Source of the DNA: Mucilaginibacter sp. dw_454
GTDB taxonomy: Bacteria; Bacteroidota; Bacteroidia; Sphingobacteriales; Sphingobacteriaceae
Length of the DNA: 64,000 nt
Assembly (NCBI RefSeq): GCF_018449775.1
Contig: NZ_JAAVVB010000001.1
Span: 124,001-188,000, forward strand
Direction: 5' to 3'
Shown here in pieces: positions 53,652-61,375 of the stretch (position 1 is its first letter; every line of letters starts with the position of its first letter). The position numbers and the translations under genes were made by a program. The notes under the pieces were generated by a model. The model was given only the letters and a program-made list of their open reading frames with translations. It was not told the DNA's origin and made no database searches.

Positions 53652-54203
53652 TTATTTACCAGTTTCTTTCTGATTTGCAGGTACAGTACCATCTAACAAA
53701 TTAATAGCATCGGCATTTTGGGTTTGTCTAGCGTAATCTAAAGCTGATTTGTCTTGATTATCTTTAAAATTTGCTTTAGCACCGTAAGCCAATAATACTT
53801 TAACCGCAGTAGCATCGCCGATAGCGGCAGCTGTGATCAGGGCTGTTTGGCCTTCGTTGTTTTGAACGTCAAAATTTGGGTAATGACTAACGATGTAATA
53901 AAGTTCTTCGGTGTTTTTGCTGCTGCATGCATACATTAATGCAGTCTGGCCGCTTTTGTCTTTAATGTCGATATTGGCATCTTTTTCCAATAGTAGCTTA
54001 ACAATTCTGTCCTGTCCGGTTTTTACAGCATTGATTAAAGGAGTGCTACCATTTGCATCTTTGAGGTTAACATCAACATTACTGTTTTTTAGTAAGAATT
54101 TTACAGCCAACGCGTCATGCGAATCGATTGCTGTAAACACGTTTTGCGCTTTGAGGGAGAGGCACGTGACTGCCAATGCGCTTGAAAGAATGATTTTTTT
54201 CAT
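53652..54203 (-). CDS. Exported ankyrin repeat protein
   Basis: 183 residues with signal peptide (MKKIILSSALAVTCLSLKAQ). Four ankyrin repeats are visible: VDVNLKDANGSTPLINAVKT, IDIKDKSGQTALMYACSSKN, DVQNNEGQTALITAAAIGDA, KDNQDKSALDYARQTQNADA. Periplasmic location is inferred, unlike the cytoplasmic ankyrin protein at 6004. It lies convergent to the adhesin operon. Downstream function unknown; bacterial periplasmic ankyrins often act with catalase, but no such gene is here. Confidence 0.9.
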   Translation of the reverse strand: MKKIILSSALAVTCLSLKAQNVFTAIDSHDALAVKFLLKNSNVDVNLKDANGSTPLINAVKTGQDRIVKLLLEKDANIDIKDKSGQTALMYACSSKNTEELYYIVSHYPNFDVQNNEGQTALITAAAIGDATAVKVLLAYGAKANFKDNQDKSALDYARQTQNADAINLLDGTVPANQKETGK

Positions 54204-54545
54204 TTTTAATTTGAGTTAGGGGGTTAATTATTTCCTGCAATTACGGAAAAAGTGATTTCCGTGTTGCGAATAAAACCACAACCAAAAGGAGTATGAAAAA
54301 TTAAAGTGCTGAATATTTTGGTATCCAAATTAAATTCTACAAAATAAAAAAGGAAGATATTTTAACAACGAATAGCTATTCTTAATGAAAAAGTCATAAA
54401 AAATTGATCGATAAAATACGCTATGGAGGAAATGAAAAACCACGGATTTCTACTTGGTAAATTGATGTTTATGACATTAAAATGACAAAGTAAGATAATG
54501 TCAGACCCTTATTTTAGCCTTGAGGAGGTTGATGGATTATTAAAA

Positions 54546-54574
54546 GTGCTCCCGACGAGATTCGAACTCATATC
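54546..54574 (-). other. Partial copy of tRNA-Arg 3' end (attachment site, left)
   Basis: 29 bases with one mismatch to 56129-56157, which is the 3' end of the tRNA-Arg gene. The two lie in the same orientation and flank only the integrase gene (1583 bases between repeat starts). This is the direct repeat expected of site-specific integration into a tRNA gene. Confidence 0.85.
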
Positions 54575-54645
54575 GATGGTACCGGAAACCACGTAACACA
54601 GGATTTTTATCCGACTCTAAAAAAATATAAAATTTTCTAAAAAAG

Positions 54646-54757
54646 TGCGTTTTTAGCCAAAAAACGCATATTTTTGTATTGTAAGACGGTTTAAAAAACG
54701 TAAAATTCGACAGGCAAAATTGTCGAATTTTACGAAAATGTTTTACAAATGTTTTAC
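54646..54757. promoter_or_regulatory. Hairpin, inverted and direct repeats ahead of the integrase gene
   Basis: A hairpin TGCGTTTTT-agcc-AAAAAACGCA (54646-54669) is followed by a perfect 14-bp inverted repeat, CGTAAAATTCGACA (54699-54712) and its complement (54721-54734), then by direct repeats of AATGTTTTAC at 54737 and 54748, 11 apart. These look like operator or recombinase arm sites. The long frame of the integrase starts inside the inverted repeat, which argues for the later start at 54774. Confidence 0.6.
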
Positions 54758-54773
54758 TAAAAGGGGAGAGGCA

Positions 54774-56120
54774 ATGGCAACAGTAAAGGCGTTGGTTTTA
54801 AAACATAATGAAAAATCTGACGGTACTTTTAACGTCAAGATTCGTATAACTCATAAACGGGTATCAAGGTACTTGGACACGGATCATTTTGTATCGCAAA
54901 AACAGCTAAATAAGAAAAATGCGATCAAGGATAATATCATCATTTTACAGGTCGACAAAACTGTCAACAAACATCGCAGGAGCATTGGCGAACTTGACGG
55001 GAGGATTGATCAGATGACATGCGATCAAATTGTCGATTTTGTAAAGAACAATAAAAAGGAGATTGATTTTATTGAGTTCAGCCGTGCACACGTTAATCGC
55101 TTGAAACTAGAAAAGAACAAAGGGACATCAAATTTCAGGGCGGTGATTAATAGCCTGGTTGACTATTTTGGCAGGGAAAGGATTTACATTTCAGAAATCA
55201 CCACCAATATGCTCCGCCAGTATGAGCAATATTTGCTGAAGCCGCGTAAACTGGTGCGACAAAGCAGGGGAGAGAAGCTGTCCATAAAGATTAGCCCCGG
55301 CTTATCATCAAGCGGCTTACATAATCATATGCGAGATTTGCGAAGTCTTTTCAATGTCGCCAGAGATACTTTCAATGATGAAGATTTGGGAATCATCAGG
55401 ATCGTTCATTATCCATTTAAAAAGTATAAAATCGTCAAACGTCCTGAGACGCCAAAAAAGAATTTGGATGTCGATCAGGTTTTAACCATCCGGGATCATG
55501 AGTGTGCACCAGGCTCGATGAAAGAGCTTGCGAGTGAACTTTTTATGCTTTCTTTTTACACCTGCGGCACTAATTCGGTCGATTTTTACCAGATGGACGA
55601 GACTAATATCAGAAACGGCAGGCTCGAATATATGCGTTCAAAGACTGAAGGTAAGCGAATTGACCGGGCATTTATAAGTATTAAGATTATAGACGAAGCC
55701 AAGCCTCTGGTAGAGAAGTATATTGGAAAATTGCAACATCGATTTGCCACAAGCGTTGGCTTATCTACCGCATTAAGTAATGGGATGAGAAAAATAAGGG
55801 AGGATGAGGGGTTACCAAAGGTGACTTTTTATTGGGCGCGAAGTATTGTAGCTACTTGGGCCAGGAATAAGTGCCGCAAAAGCAAAGACGATATCGCGAT
55901 GATGCTGAACCATGTTGACGAAGGCAGGAAGACCACGGATATTTATATCGAGAAAGACTGGTCGATAATTGATGAAGTTCAGGAAGCGGTGACTTTAATC
56001 ATTCGTCACCTCAAGAAAAAAGATAAACAGGAGCGACTAAATCCAGCGGTTAGTTTCATGAGTAGTATCAATTTGATGCCGCTAAGCCGGGAAAAAGAAA
56101 AGCCTTTAGCAATCTGCTAA
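54774..56120 (+). CDS. Tyrosine-type site-specific recombinase (integrase)
   Basis: 448 residues from ATG 54774, preceded by AGGGGAGAG, an unusually good Shine-Dalgarno for this genome; an upstream ATG at 54720 lies in an inverted repeat. N-terminal arm-binding part, SAM-like core (FSRAHVNRLKLEKNKGTSNF), then catalytic domain: Lys in SKTEGKRIDR, box II YWARSIVATWARNK (Arg), LNHVDEG (His), and nucleophile Tyr in TTDIYIEKDW. The first Arg normally found in G-x-R-x-x-D is Asn here (CGTNSVDFYQMD), as in several Bacteroidota integrases such as IntDOT that also lack it. Adjacent to tRNA-Arg and flanked by att repeats. It points toward the tRNA. The last codons lie in a terminator hairpin. Confidence 0.9.
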   Translation: MATVKALVLKHNEKSDGTFNVKIRITHKRVSRYLDTDHFVSQKQLNKKNAIKDNIIILQVDKTVNKHRRSIGELDGRIDQMTCDQIVDFVKNNKKEIDFIEFSRAHVNRLKLEKNKGTSNFRAVINSLVDYFGRERIYISEITTNMLRQYEQYLLKPRKLVRQSRGEKLSIKISPGLSSSGLHNHMRDLRSLFNVARDTFNDEDLGIIRIVHYPFKKYKIVKRPETPKKNLDVDQVLTIRDHECAPGSMKELASELFMLSFYTCGTNSVDFYQMDETNIRNGRLEYMRSKTEGKRIDRAFISIKIIDEAKPLVEKYIGKLQHRFATSVGLSTALSNGMRKIREDEGLPKVTFYWARSIVATWARNKCRKSKDDIAMMLNHVDEGRKTTDIYIEKDWSIIDEVQEAVTLIIRHLKKKDKQERLNPAVSFMSSINLMPLSREKEKPLAIC

Positions 56121-56127
56121 AGGCTTT
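56099..56127 (-). terminator. Terminator of tRNA-Arg overlapping the integrase 3' end
   Basis: AAAGCCTTTAGCA-atc-TGCTAAAGGCTTT: a perfect 13-bp stem. On the minus strand it is followed by TTTTCTTTTTC, so it would end tRNA transcription; the same bases encode the last residues and the stop of the integrase on the plus strand. Confidence 0.85.
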
Positions 56128-56128
56128 C

Positions 56129-56157
56129 GTGTTCCCGACGAGATTCGAACTCATATC
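56129..56157 (-). other. Attachment site in tRNA-Arg 3' end (right)
   Basis: The 3' part of the tRNA-Arg gene (T-arm and acceptor strand) is repeated with one mismatch at 54546-54574. Crossing over between the two copies would excise the integrase gene and leave one intact tRNA. Confidence 0.85.
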
Positions 56158-56201
56158 AGCTGAACCGGAATCAGCAATTCTATCCATTGAACTACGGGAA
56201 C
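56130..56201 (-). tRNA. tRNA-Arg (anticodon CCG)
   Basis: 72 bases that fold as a full cloverleaf: acceptor GTTCCCG with CGGGAAC, D-stem GTTC with GAAT, anticodon stem GCTGA with TCAGC around loop TTCCGGT (anticodon CCG, reads CGG), variable TGAT, T-arm ATGAG-TTCGAAT-CTCGT, discriminator A. CCA is not encoded. The -7 box TATATTTG lies 12 bases upstream. A site-specific recombinase uses its 3' end. Confidence 0.95.
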
Positions 56202-56213
56202 TCCTTGTTGCCG

Positions 56214-56221
56214 CAAATATA
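56214..56221 (-). promoter_or_regulatory. Bacteroidota -7 box (TATATTTG) for tRNA-Arg
   Basis: The minus strand reads TATATTTG, an exact TAnnTTTG match to the -7 consensus of the primary sigma factor in Bacteroidota, 12 bases before the tRNA. No clear TTTG -33 box; TTTTC stands near that place. Confidence 0.65.
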
Positions 56222-56291
56222 GTTTATTTCCCAGTCTTTGAAAATTTAGCAGTGCGTTTATAACACTATTTTCGCTGTGAAAATTCTACAT

Positions 56292-56396
56292 CTAAAAGCG
56301 GCGGCGGCGATTTTGCCGTTTATGCCAGCACCAAAAGAACCATGCCCATGAACCTACGCCAATGGCATAACCGATTAATGGTTGATGTTGGTTCAA
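56292..56396 (-). CDS. Possible 34-residue membrane peptide overlapping the traN end
   Basis: In the frame +1 to traN there is a TTG-started frame of 34 codons that overlaps the last 77 bases of traN. It encodes a strongly hydrophobic segment (IGYAIGVGSWAWFFWCW) followed by a basic tail with RRRR. The composition is like a small single-span protein. It has no ATG and no known family; chance is a fair alternative. It may also be a frameshifted end of traN. Confidence 0.25.
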   Translation of the reverse strand: MNQHQPLIGYAIGVGSWAWFFWCWHKRQNRRRRF

Positions 56397-57222
56397 TCAC
56401 ATCCGCATCCAGTACATCTTTATAAGGGATAGACAGGGTTATAATACGTCCCGACAACTGCTTTTCGCTGAGCTCGATATGCAATAACTTATTGCCGGGA
56501 AAGGTGAACTTTTTAAACACAAACACATTCCGGTAACGCTTTTTAAAACCCGCAACATCAAATAAGGCCAATTCAGGCTTGATCTCCAGCGACTGCACCG
56601 TCGAGGCCTTCGTTATCTTCTTATCGTCTACCTTGAACCGCAACTCATCAATATCATAGGCCAGCTTCGACCCATTCTCATAACCCAAATCCAAAAACAC
56701 ATAGTCACCCAAGGTGTAGATGTGATAAAGCTGCGCTTTGATCCCATAGGCTTTGCTTTGTTCCAGATGGCGCTCTGGCTTTTGAGCAAAAACATCGACC
56801 GCGTAGCCTCTCAATTCTTTTTGCGATAAGCTAATTCCGGGGAAATCCAACAGCCGCATATCTGCGGGTACAATCTCAATATTACTCTCAATTGCGCCGC
56901 CGTTTGGCGGCGAATAAACTACCCGGTACTGCGCCAGGAACTTTTCGCCCGCGATCGTAACCACCGCATCACTGGAACTTTGCAGTGTATCCGTTTTATA
57001 TTTCAGCCGGACGATATTCTTGACAGGCAGATCGCCGACAAGGTTTTTAGCGGAGATGTCTACATACTGGATATTTTCCGGTGAAATAAAATGTATCGTA
57101 CTATTCGCCGGCAAATAGACAATCGGAAGATCGGCCATATGTACACCCGAAGCTAAATTTGATTGGGCATACGAACCCAAGGCCAACATCAGGAGGCCGA
57201 ACAATAAAAATGCTTTCTTCAT
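56320..57222 (-). CDS. traN: Conjugative transposon protein TraN
   Basis: 300 residues with signal peptide (MKKAFLLFGLLMLALGSYA). VYLPANSTIHFISPENIQYV, NRLxYKTD-type strands, the VFLDLGYENGSKLAYDIDEL segment and FVFKKFTFPGNKLLHIELSE match the TraN (DUF4138) family of CTnDOT-like elements: an outer-membrane-linked core component akin to VirB9. The family normally ends near SIPYKDVLDADVI; here about 20 further residues (TSTINRLCHWRRFMGMVLLV) follow, so the end may be altered. Last tra gene on this side; traO, traP and traQ, which usually follow, are missing and the tRNA-Arg comes next. Confidence 0.88.
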   Translation of the reverse strand: MKKAFLLFGLLMLALGSYAQSNLASGVHMADLPIVYLPANSTIHFISPENIQYVDISAKNLVGDLPVKNIVRLKYKTDTLQSSSDAVVTIAGEKFLAQYRVVYSPPNGGAIESNIEIVPADMRLLDFPGISLSQKELRGYAVDVFAQKPERHLEQSKAYGIKAQLYHIYTLGDYVFLDLGYENGSKLAYDIDELRFKVDDKKITKASTVQSLEIKPELALFDVAGFKKRYRNVFVFKKFTFPGNKLLHIELSEKQLSGRIITLSIPYKDVLDADVIEPTSTINRLCHWRRFMGMVLLVLA

Positions 57223-57234
57223 AAAAAATGTGTT

Positions 57235-58389
57235 CTAATAAGATTTCTGTGAATTTTGCAGCGCCTGTGGGTCGATCAGATAGATATAAGAATTATACTT
57301 GATCTTCGCCTTATTCTTCCGGATCGCCGAAGCAATCGCCGATGAAGTCGATTGGAAAACCTTATCCACCGAACTCATCAAGAGTTGGCTCCCCGTCTCG
57401 GAGCCATTCGTAATATTGACCCCCTGCATCGAATTCCCGCCCAAATCCTTGGTAAAATCCCGGAACGCCGAGTTAGGAACGAACAAGCCGGGCAACCCAT
57501 CCATATCGTACACCTCCAGCTTTACCGGCAGGATCTGGTTAGCCAGTAAGATCGATCTCACCAGCAGCGTCACCCGCTGTCCGCTGAATCCGTTGATCTC
57601 CGCATATAAGTAAGTACCCTTTGGCACCACAAACTTCCCCGCCTTGATCTCTTCCAGTAAACGCAGCCTAATCCTTGATCCTGCATAGCCGGTGACATTC
57701 TCGTCGATCATTGCCGAAATAAAACTGCTCTCGTTTCGAGGCATGACCGTGTTGAAATCTTCGGTTGCCACATCCGATTTGCTGACGGGCAAACTGACTT
57801 CCTTAGCTTTGAGATCGGCAATCCTTGAAACCTCTTTCTTTTTAGCTTGTTCAGCCTTATATTCCGGATCAGCCACTTTGGACATACTATCCATATAGGC
57901 CATCTGCGTTTTAAATAATTGCATCGGATCAGCGCTTTTTTCCACGGCCTTTTCCCTGACTGGGGCCGAAGAATTTTTAGCTTTCCAATTGTTTAATGCC
58001 TGTGCAAATGCCTGATCTTTCGGCGCGGCGGTCCTTACATTAAATTTGGCTTTCATCGCGTTATCGATCGAATCCAAACGAGCCTTCTCCAGTGCCGAAT
58101 ACCGGCTCGTAAACACCGGCCCTTTGGAATTATCATCGGTGATCGGCGAAACCGCTGTATTGCCATCGGTTTCTTTATAGGTATTCCGGAAAGCGTCCAG
58201 CTTATCCGTCAAGGACTTCTTGCGGACATCGGACGAGACCTCGCCCACATTATCCTGGATCCCGCCCTTTTTCGCTACGTTCCCCGTCTGCTTTTCTGCT
58301 TTGGCATGAAAAACATAAAAGAACAAACAAAGAAAGGGGAGGAGTATCAGCGGCAGGATGTAACGCGGCTGCTTAAAATTTATAGCCAT
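57235..58389 (-). CDS. traM: Conjugative transposon protein TraM
   Basis: 384 residues. A short cytoplasmic start and one membrane segment (PRYILPLILLPFLCLFFYVF, about 9-29), then a long Lys/Asp/Ser-rich linker (about 30-230) and a C-terminal beta-rich part (about 235-375: GYAGSRIRLRLLEEIKAGKF, VVPKGTYLYAEINGFSGQRV) as in VirB10/TraM. It would span from inner to outer membrane in the mating channel. It lies between traL-like and traN with gaps of two and twelve bases. Family from sequence pattern; consistent with the CTnDOT gene order. Confidence 0.9.
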   Translation of the reverse strand: MAINFKQPRYILPLILLPFLCLFFYVFHAKAEKQTGNVAKKGGIQDNVGEVSSDVRKKSLTDKLDAFRNTYKETDGNTAVSPITDDNSKGPVFTSRYSALEKARLDSIDNAMKAKFNVRTAAPKDQAFAQALNNWKAKNSSAPVREKAVEKSADPMQLFKTQMAYMDSMSKVADPEYKAEQAKKKEVSRIADLKAKEVSLPVSKSDVATEDFNTVMPRNESSFISAMIDENVTGYAGSRIRLRLLEEIKAGKFVVPKGTYLYAEINGFSGQRVTLLVRSILLANQILPVKLEVYDMDGLPGLFVPNSAFRDFTKDLGGNSMQGVNITNGSETGSQLLMSSVDKVFQSTSSAIASAIRKNKAKIKYNSYIYLIDPQALQNSQKSY

Positions 58390-58391
58390 AA

Positions 58392-58823
58392 TTAATGATT
58401 AATTTGATGTTGTATTTGCCCCAAAGAGTCTAATGCCCCTTCCAGCGCTAAACTATCCGCATGATTCAATTTGCCCTTTGCCAAAAGCCCGGTTACTTCG
58501 GATTTTATTTGCAAGGTCCGTTTCAGGGCCGCGCCAGTAGCCAAAATGCGCTCAAACCCATCATCAAGAACCTTCTTTCTGCTAACTGGCTTTACCACCC
58601 CAACTTTACGCTGCGGAGTTGCAGGCTTTCTAAAAATCGTGAAACTCAACACGGCGGAAAGCAGTAAAAGCGCGAGCATGCCCCAGAAAAAGGGCTTAGG
58701 ATTTTTTTGCAAAGCCAATTGAGTTTTGGCGCCTGCTGATTCAAAATAAGGAGAGAACTCCCGTTTTAATTCCGAATAAAGCGTGGCTTTCGGGTCGCGG
58801 TTAGAATGTATTTTTCTGAACAT
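58392..58823 (-). CDS. TraL-like small conjugation membrane protein
   Basis: 143 residues with one membrane segment (FFWGMLALLLLSAVLSFTIF, about 49-68) after a charged N-terminus. The C-terminal half is Lys/Arg-rich and helical (KLNHADSLALEGALDSLGQI). The position between traK and traM suits TraL of CTnDOT-type operons, but the sequence is poorly conserved, so I do not give the symbol. It overlaps the end of traK by 23 bases and stops two bases before traM. Confidence 0.65.
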   Translation of the reverse strand: MFRKIHSNRDPKATLYSELKREFSPYFESAGAKTQLALQKNPKPFFWGMLALLLLSAVLSFTIFRKPATPQRKVGVVKPVSRKKVLDDGFERILATGAALKRTLQIKSEVTGLLAKGKLNHADSLALEGALDSLGQIQHQINH

Positions 58824-59415
58824 TTTGCAAATCTTTATTCTCCAAAGTCTTCCAGTTCGTGATCAGCACCCCATGCGGATTATTATCACTTCGCGGAATA
58901 TCCTGCAAGTTCCCCTCCGTGACCAGCGAACGGATCACCGTCGAGGAACGCCGGTCGATCTTCAGCTTCCCATAGAACCGGAAATAATGCTTCGGCATAT
59001 CCACCTGGATAGAATCCGTCTGCAAGGTCAGCACCGAACTGGAACTCAGGATCGAGGTAAAAAAGCCCTTCTCCTTCAAATCGTTGTATTGTTGCACCCC
59101 CGATTCATCAATCAGGTACATCGCCTTTTTCATCTGGTACTCGATATACTTATCATCCGGCGTCAGCGAAAAAAAGATCGAATGGAACAAATCGACGTGC
59201 GCCCGGTACTCCGCAGGCCGGTTTAGCTGCATATCTGTCTGCCGGGCAAGGATGGGTACGTTATTGTCCAGAATATAGATACTTCGCTGCGAGCCCGACA
59301 CTAATTTGTACGCGTAGGCCCAGCCAACTACATCCATCAGCAAGGCAATAAACAAACTCCCAAGCGCAACGAAAGTTGCCAGCCGGACTTTGGCCTCAAT
59401 ATTTTTAATGAGCAT
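58801..59415 (-). CDS. traK: Conjugative transposon protein TraK
   Basis: 204 residues. One membrane segment (LATFVALGSLFIALLMDVVG, about 12-31) then a VirB8-like periplasmic domain: QRSIYILDNNVPILARQTDM, RPAEYRAHVDLFHSIFFSLT and FRFYGKLKIDRRSSTVIRSL. TraK of CTnDOT-type elements has precisely this layout. It is a core part of the type IV secretion channel. It lies between traJ (15 bases) and the traL-like gene (overlap). Confidence 0.92.
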   Translation of the reverse strand: MLIKNIEAKVRLATFVALGSLFIALLMDVVGWAYAYKLVSGSQRSIYILDNNVPILARQTDMQLNRPAEYRAHVDLFHSIFFSLTPDDKYIEYQMKKAMYLIDESGVQQYNDLKEKGFFTSILSSSSVLTLQTDSIQVDMPKHYFRFYGKLKIDRRSSTVIRSLVTEGNLQDIPRSDNNPHGVLITNWKTLENKDLQNVQKNTF

Positions 59416-59430
59416 GAAAAAAATGGATTG

Positions 59431-60594
59431 CTATAAAATGCTGCCCGAAGCGCGGCGGGCAACCGCAGCCATAGTGGAAGCACCACGGCCAAAGCTCGAC
59501 GAAGCCGAACTGATCCCTGAAGTCGAAATGATCCAGGTCGAAATACTGGGCACCGTAAACATACAGATCGCCCCGATAAAGAACACGATGATCACCGTCC
59601 CGAAAGACAGCACCCCGTTACCCGCGAACACCGCCATCTTGGCCATCGTCGCGTTAGCATCATCCACCCTTAACAACTCCTGGTACTTACTGATCTCTGA
59701 AGACAAAGCATACTTCTGCATCAAAGCGCAGAGATACATCACCAAATAAGCGATACCCGAATACAGGTTAACCGACACGAAGCGCGCGACCCACGTCGAA
59801 AAACTATCCCGGAACGCCGGCAGGATACTCGCCGCAACCGCGAACGGCCCCAAAATGACCAGGATACTCGAATAAATGATCTGGATCATAAAGATGATGT
59901 AAACCGCGATCCGCAAAATCCAGATTCCCGCCAGCTCCAGCAACTGCGTCATCAATAACTGGATACTGATCGTCAGTCGCGCCTTCAGTTCCAATAAAGG
60001 CGCCACAACAGTACTAATACCCTCCTTGACCGTACTCGTCACCGCATCCCAGGCCTGACCATACCAGGTATCTGACTCTTTTGCCGCCACCTCGATTTGC
60101 GCCTGGAAGTTATACAAGGTATCGGCCACTTGCTTCATCAAATCCGCCCGCTGGAAACGTAAGTCATTGACATTATTCTGCTCGCTCTCGAACATCTCCT
60201 CGGTCTTGACCGCCACCTGGTCAGTAGGGAAGGCCACCACTTTCACAAAAGTGCCCCACCATAAAATCACCATTGCCAAACCGAAGGGTCGTAGCAGCGG
60301 CATGATCTCCATCCGCTTATCACCGGCCATCATCTCATAACTCTTGATCGCGAAAAAGATGATCATAAAAATGGCAGACAAAGCTTTGGCATCGGTAATA
60401 AACAGATCAAAATTCGACCAGATCGAGTCTTTGAGCCCCGCCAGAAAAGTCATGACCCCCGTCTCGTAAACGCCGTCCCCCTGCAAAAACTCCAGGGATT
60501 TCTCGTATTGTGGATTGGCCGCACTACCAGTCTGCGCCAGCGCCTCAGCAGCGCACCCCAAAAAAAGAATCAACCAACAAAAAAATCGCTTCAT
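59431..60594 (-). CDS. traJ: Conjugative transposon protein TraJ (TrbL/VirB6-like)
   Basis: 387 residues, signal-like start (about 1-20) and at least six membrane segments between about 65 and 365. FAVAASILPAFRDSFSTWVA, VNLYSGIAYLVMYLCALMQK and FFIGAICMFTVPSISTWIIS are characteristic of TraJ. The C-terminus is Gly/Ser/Ala-rich (SGISSASSSFGRGASTMAAV). Inner-membrane channel component. Adjacent genes are spaced by one and 15 bases, consistent with one operon. Confidence 0.92.
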   Translation of the reverse strand: MKRFFCWLILFLGCAAEALAQTGSAANPQYEKSLEFLQGDGVYETGVMTFLAGLKDSIWSNFDLFITDAKALSAIFMIIFFAIKSYEMMAGDKRMEIMPLLRPFGLAMVILWWGTFVKVVAFPTDQVAVKTEEMFESEQNNVNDLRFQRADLMKQVADTLYNFQAQIEVAAKESDTWYGQAWDAVTSTVKEGISTVVAPLLELKARLTISIQLLMTQLLELAGIWILRIAVYIIFMIQIIYSSILVILGPFAVAASILPAFRDSFSTWVARFVSVNLYSGIAYLVMYLCALMQKYALSSEISKYQELLRVDDANATMAKMAVFAGNGVLSFGTVIIVFFIGAICMFTVPSISTWIISTSGISSASSSFGRGASTMAAVARRASGSIL

Positions 60595-60595
60595 A

Positions 60596-61375
60596 TCAAT
60601 ACTTTCTGTCTGTTAAAACTTTCTGTGCGATCTGCACATCCGTCTGCGGTGTCCAAACCAAACCACCCGCCGGATTATTCTTACCCTGCTGCTGCCGCTT
60701 CACCATCGCCAAATTCTTCGACGCAGTCGCCACCCGGTTCGCCCAAGTCGCCAAAAGCGTCCTGTACTCCTTCAAATACCGGTAATAAGCCATGATCCTT
60801 GACCCCCGGTCCATATCCGCCGTCCTTGCCCCATTGACCCGCTCTTTCAACATCGCCATCTCCTGACGGTACCAATCATAGATACCTTCGCTGACCACCG
60901 CTGAGCGCACATTGTTCGGCAATGATGCAAGGGTTGTCGCGTCATTAAAATTGGTTACCGGAGCCAGCACCTTACTGTAATACAATAACCACAAAGGATC
61001 GGCACCCGCCACCAAACCACTCTGTTCCGCCATGGAAGTCAAAGCCGTATTCCGCACCGTATCCGAATGCAGCTTATAATCATTGTCCACCGAGTTCATG
61101 GTGCCTACCAAAGCCAGCCGCTGCGTTTGGGGACCCGTTGCCGAAAGCGGCCGCAGGTCCGTCTTATGGTAGTTCGGCTCAAACAAACCCCAGGTCAGCC
61201 AGTAATAGGGATTCAAACTCAAAAACCCTTTTTTGGGTAAAAACTTGTCTTGATCCCATTGCTTGAACACCATGCGTTCTTCCTGATAACGTACCGCCTC
61301 ATCATTAATAATTTGCTGTGCAAAAGCCCGGCAAATCAACAACGGTCCTAAAACCATTAATATCAAAATCTTCAT
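60596..61375 (-). CDS. Exported protein of the conjugation operon (DUF5045-like)
   Basis: 259 residues with signal peptide (ending CRAFAQ). KFLPKKGFLSLNPYYWLTWG, LFEPNYHKTDLRPLSATGPQ and SRIMAYYRYLKEYRTLLATW resemble a DUF5045-type family that I recall from Bacteroidota transfer operons. The gene overlaps the upstream TraI-like paralog by four bases (ATGA) and is one base from traJ, so it belongs to the operon. Role unknown; probably periplasmic. Confidence 0.7.
   Translation of the reverse strand: MKILILMVLGPLLICRAFAQQIINDEAVRYQEERMVFKQWDQDKFLPKKGFLSLNPYYWLTWGLFEPNYHKTDLRPLSATGPQTQRLALVGTMNSVDNDYKLHSDTVRNTALTSMAEQSGLVAGADPLWLLYYSKVLAPVTNFNDATTLASLPNNVRSAVVSEGIYDWYRQEMAMLKERVNGARTADMDRGSRIMAYYRYLKEYRTLLATWANRVATASKNLAMVKRQQQGKNNPAGGLVWTPQTDVQIAQKVLTDRKY

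Noticed and set aside
54720..54773. Upstream integrase start (MSNFTKMFYKCF...)
   Set aside because: It lies in a perfect inverted repeat and lacks a ribosome site; the start at 54774 has AGGGGAGAG before it.
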